From assembly GCA_027349615.1 (NCBI GenBank), contig DAIEML010000101.1, forward strand, positions 1 to 8,153: DNA of 8,153 nucleotides, written 5' to 3'. The DNA comes from Ignavibacteriales bacterium. Lineage in GTDB: Bacteria; Bacteroidota; Ignavibacteria; Ignavibacteriales; Ignavibacteriaceae. This document shows, one piece after another, positions 6,255 to 8,153 of this stretch. The notes below the pieces were generated by a model that worked only from the letters and a program-made list of their open reading frames with translations, had not been told where the DNA came from and did no database searches. Position numbers and translations under genes: made by a program. Each line of letters begins with the position of its first letter. The stretch's first letter is position 1.

Positions 6255-7910
6255 TTATCCTTCAATTAATATTTTCATCGGCTGCTCAAGAGCTTCGCAA
6301 ACCCAGCGTAAAAATCTTGCAGCATCAGCTCCGTCAATTATTCTATGATCATATGAAAGCGATAATGGCAGCATTAAACGCGGTTCAAATTTACCTTCAT
6401 TTAAGATAGGTTCAAATGAACTTCTTGATACTCCAAGTATTGCAACTTCGGGTGAATTTATAATTGGTGTAAACGATGTTCCGCCGATTCCTCCCAAATT
6501 TGTAATTGTAAAACAGCCGCCTTGAAGCTCTTCGAGTGAAATTTTTCTTATCCGGGCTTTTTCAGCGATAGAGTTTAATTCAATTGAAAGCTCTATTAAA
6601 TTTTTTCCATCAACATTCTTAATTACTGGAACAATTAAACCATGTTCCGTATCTACAGCAACGCCAACGTTGAAAAATTTTTTATAAATGATTTCCTTCT
6701 TCTCCATATCGATGCTTGAATTAAATTGCGGAAACACTTTAAGAGCTGATGCAACAACTTTAAGAAGAATTGCTGTTACAGTAAGCTTACCGCCGGATTT
6801 TTCAATTTTCGGATTAAACGTTTTTCTAACATTTTCAAGTTCGGTTATATCTGCTTTGTCATGCTGAGTAACATGAGGAATTGAAGTCCAAGCATAGCTC
6901 AAGTGTTCTGCAGTCTTTGAGCGAATGTTGCTCATCGATTTTTTCTCAACTTCGCCGAATTTAGAAAAATCTGGCAATGACTCTTGTTTAACTCCAAACG
7001 CCGGCTGAGCTTCTCTTCCTTCATTAAGCTTCTTTACAAAAGCTTTAACGTCGTCCATTGAAATCCGTCCAGACGGTCCAGAGCCGATGACTTTGTTTAT
7101 ATCAATGCCAAGTTCTCTTGCAATTCTTCTAACAGATGGAGCTGCCGGCGCAGCGCCCTTCAATATCGGCGGCTGCTGATCTCTTTCATAGGGAAGAATA
7201 GCTTCTCGTTCACCTTTTGGGATCTGTTTTTCAATTACAATTTCAGTTTTAACTTTTTCTTCTTGATCAATTTTTTGTTGAACGGATTTTTCTCCGATAA
7301 TGGATGAAGCGCCGGTTCTAATTTTTAAAAGAGTTTGTCCAACTTTAGCTTTTTCACCTGATTTAATTAAAACATCAGTCACTGTTCCGGAAAAAGTTGA
7401 TGGAACTTCAATCGTAGCTTTATCTGTTTCAATTTCTAAAATGCTTTGATCTTTTTCAATCGAGTCGCCAGGCTTGACTAAAACATTAAGTACATCGGCA
7501 GCTTCAATATTTTCGCCTAATTCAGGTAATTTCATTTCAATTATTTGCTCGCTGGCCGGCTGTTGATTTATTGTTGCAGGAGCTGGTTTATTTTCTATAA
7601 TTGTCTCCTGTTTTTTGATTTCTTTTTTAGGTTCTTCCGCCTTTGTTTCGACTTTTGGAGCTTGATTATTTCCAGCCGAATCAATCTTAATTAATGTTTG
7701 TCCAACCTTTACTTTATCTCCGGCTTTAATCAAAACTTCTTGAATTGTTCCGGCTGACGAGGAAGGAACTTCAATTGTAGCTTTGTCTGTTTCAATTTCA
7801 ATTACACTTTGATCTTTTTCTATTTTATCACCCGGTTTTACAAGAACGCTCAAAACATCGGCTGTTTCAATATTCTCTCCAAGTTCCGGTAATTTAAATT
7901 CTATAGCCAT
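6255..7910 (-). CDS. aceF: Dihydrolipoamide acetyltransferase (E2 of pyruvate dehydrogenase), two lipoyl domains
   Basis: The 551-residue protein is the core of the pyruvate dehydrogenase complex and transfers the acetyl group from lipoyl-lysine to coenzyme A. Two lipoyl domains (about 3-77 and 124-198) each carry ETDKATIEVP, with the lipoylated lysines at Lys43 and Lys164. They are joined by a Lys/Glu- and Pro/Ala-containing linker (about 78-123). A second charged linker (about 199-252) leads to the peripheral subunit-binding domain (about 257-293, SVRRIARELGI to DDVKAFVKK), which holds E1 and/or E3. The acyltransferase domain (about 322-551) has SIPHVTQHDKADITELE and the active-site DHRIIDG with His522 and Asp526. 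The IPHVTQ motif resembles E. coli AceF, in agreement with a homodimeric-type E1 upstream. E. coli AceF has three lipoyl domains, so two is shorter but common elsewhere. AAGG lies 6 bases before the ATG, supporting this start. The adjacent E1 gene argues strongly for pyruvate as substrate. Confidence 0.95.
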   Translation of the reverse strand: MAIEFKLPELGENIETADVLSVLVKPGDKIEKDQSVIEIETDKATIEVPSSSAGTIQEVLIKAGDKVKVGQTLIKIDSAGNNQAPKVETKAEEPKKEIKKQETIIENKPAPATINQQPASEQIIEMKLPELGENIEAADVLNVLVKPGDSIEKDQSILEIETDKATIEVPSTFSGTVTDVLIKSGEKAKVGQTLLKIRTGASSIIGEKSVQQKIDQEEKVKTEIVIEKQIPKGEREAILPYERDQQPPILKGAAPAAPSVRRIARELGIDINKVIGSGPSGRISMDDVKAFVKKLNEGREAQPAFGVKQESLPDFSKFGEVEKKSMSNIRSKTAEHLSYAWTSIPHVTQHDKADITELENVRKTFNPKIEKSGGKLTVTAILLKVVASALKVFPQFNSSIDMEKKEIIYKKFFNVGVAVDTEHGLIVPVIKNVDGKNLIELSIELNSIAEKARIRKISLEELQGGCFTITNLGGIGGTSFTPIINSPEVAILGVSRSSFEPILNEGKFEPRLMLPLSLSYDHRIIDGADAARFLRWVCEALEQPMKILIEG

Positions 7911-7955
7911 TGTAAACCTTGTTTAAAATTTTTATTGTAAAAAATTTATAATCAT

Positions 7956-7971
7956 TCTGCTTGTAAGCAGA
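7956..7971 (-). repeat. Small hairpin in the aceE-aceF spacer
   Basis: TCTGCTT (7956-7962) and AAGCAGA (7965-7971) form a perfect 7-bp inverted repeat around 2 bases; in RNA this would fold as 6 pairs with a 4-base loop. It lies 13 bases after the aceE stop in the direction of transcription. A run of six T appears about 10 bases later, too far for a good intrinsic terminator. It may be an intercistronic stability or attenuation element, or nothing. Confidence 0.45.
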
Positions 7972-7984
7972 GAAGAATTCTAAA

Positions 7985-8153
7985 TTATAAATAAATGGGA
8001 TTTGGTTTGTTCTGATCAATACCAAAATCCTTAATTGCTTTTTCAACCACAGTATTTTTGATTTTATTTTCAATTGCAAGTGCATGTAGAGCAGCAACTA
8101 CAATATGTTTAGCATCCACTTCAAAGAAATCACGCAATCCAGTTCTTCCTTCG
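7985..8153 (-). CDS. aceE: Pyruvate dehydrogenase E1 component, homodimeric type, C-terminal end (5' part outside window)
   Basis: The minus-strand frame is open from the right window edge to a TAA at 7985-7987 and gives the last 55 residues of a protein whose start lies beyond 8153. The sequence holds GRTGLRDFFEVDAKHIVVAA near its start and ends in DFGIDQNKPNPIYL. This matches the C-terminus of the large homodimeric E1 (AceE), where a Leu-Arg-x-x-Phe-Glu-Val-Asp segment is followed by a Val-Val-Ala-Ala-Leu helix and an ending with Asn-Pro. E1 uses thiamine diphosphate to decarboxylate pyruvate and acetylate the lipoyl groups of E2. The catalytic region is not in the window. It is followed by aceF after 74 bases on the same strand, the classic order. 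The assignment is from recalled similarity of a short segment, but the operon context makes it firm. Confidence 0.88.
   Translation of the reverse strand, partial: EGRTGLRDFFEVDAKHIVVAALHALAIENKIKNTVVEKAIKDFGIDQNKPNPIYL

Noticed and set aside
7894..8097. 67-codon minus-strand open frame starting MLLYMHL
   Set aside because: It is out of frame with the aceE tail, which occupies the same strand up to 7985 and matches the E1 C-terminus; the remainder covers the spacer and the aceF start.
1..8153. A new defence, mobile or biosynthetic system
   Set aside because: All genes belong to recognised families of central metabolism, electron transfer, envelope or transcription; there are no transposases, integrases, nucleases, toxin-antitoxin pairs or attachment sites.

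Overview
The window is AT-rich (roughly one third G+C by eye) and almost fully coding. It reads as a piece of bacterial chromosome carrying core metabolism. Weak or absent Shine-Dalgarno sites before most genes, A/T-rich spacers and the character of the proteins suggest a member of the Bacteroidota/Chlorobiota/Ignavibacteriota group, with an Ignavibacteria-like organism the best guess. This placement rests on style and recalled families, not on a marker gene. I see no tRNA, rRNA, insertion sequence, phage gene or CRISPR array, and no gap between genes exceeds about 135 bases.

Layout from left to right. (1) The 3' end of a class I fructose-bisphosphate aldolase gene (+) stops at 268 and is followed by a strong intrinsic terminator. 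(2) Two minus-strand genes follow: a membrane-anchored monohaem cytochrome c (340-765) and, upstream of it in transcription, a membrane-anchored SIMPL/DUF541 protein (875-1603). (3) A 132-base divergent spacer separates these from two plus-strand genes: a 692-residue thioredoxin-like DUF255 (COG1331, YyaL/SPATA20) protein and a 245-residue ECF-sigma-like protein. (4) A symmetrical terminator at about 4675-4702 sits between convergent units. (5) The rest is a minus-strand pyruvate dehydrogenase cluster in the order E1 (aceE, only its 3' end is here), E2 (aceF, two lipoyl domains), E3 (lpd).

The E1, E2 and E3 genes together encode the complex converting pyruvate to acetyl-CoA. E1 is of the homodimeric, E. 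coli-like type, judging from its last 55 residues, and the E2 acyltransferase domain carries the matching AceF-like motif. With the aldolase, the window touches both central glycolysis/gluconeogenesis and entry to the TCA cycle. The cytochrome c points to a respiratory or electron-transfer capability.

I do not see a new multi-gene system. The points most worth a second look are: the sigma-like protein, which has lost several residues expected for core-polymerase and promoter contact and has gained a long polar tail; a large imperfect hairpin built from CTTGAA-like hexamers between aceF and lpd, which also creates a false upstream start for lpd; and smaller structures in the aceE-aceF spacer and upstream of the cytochrome gene.
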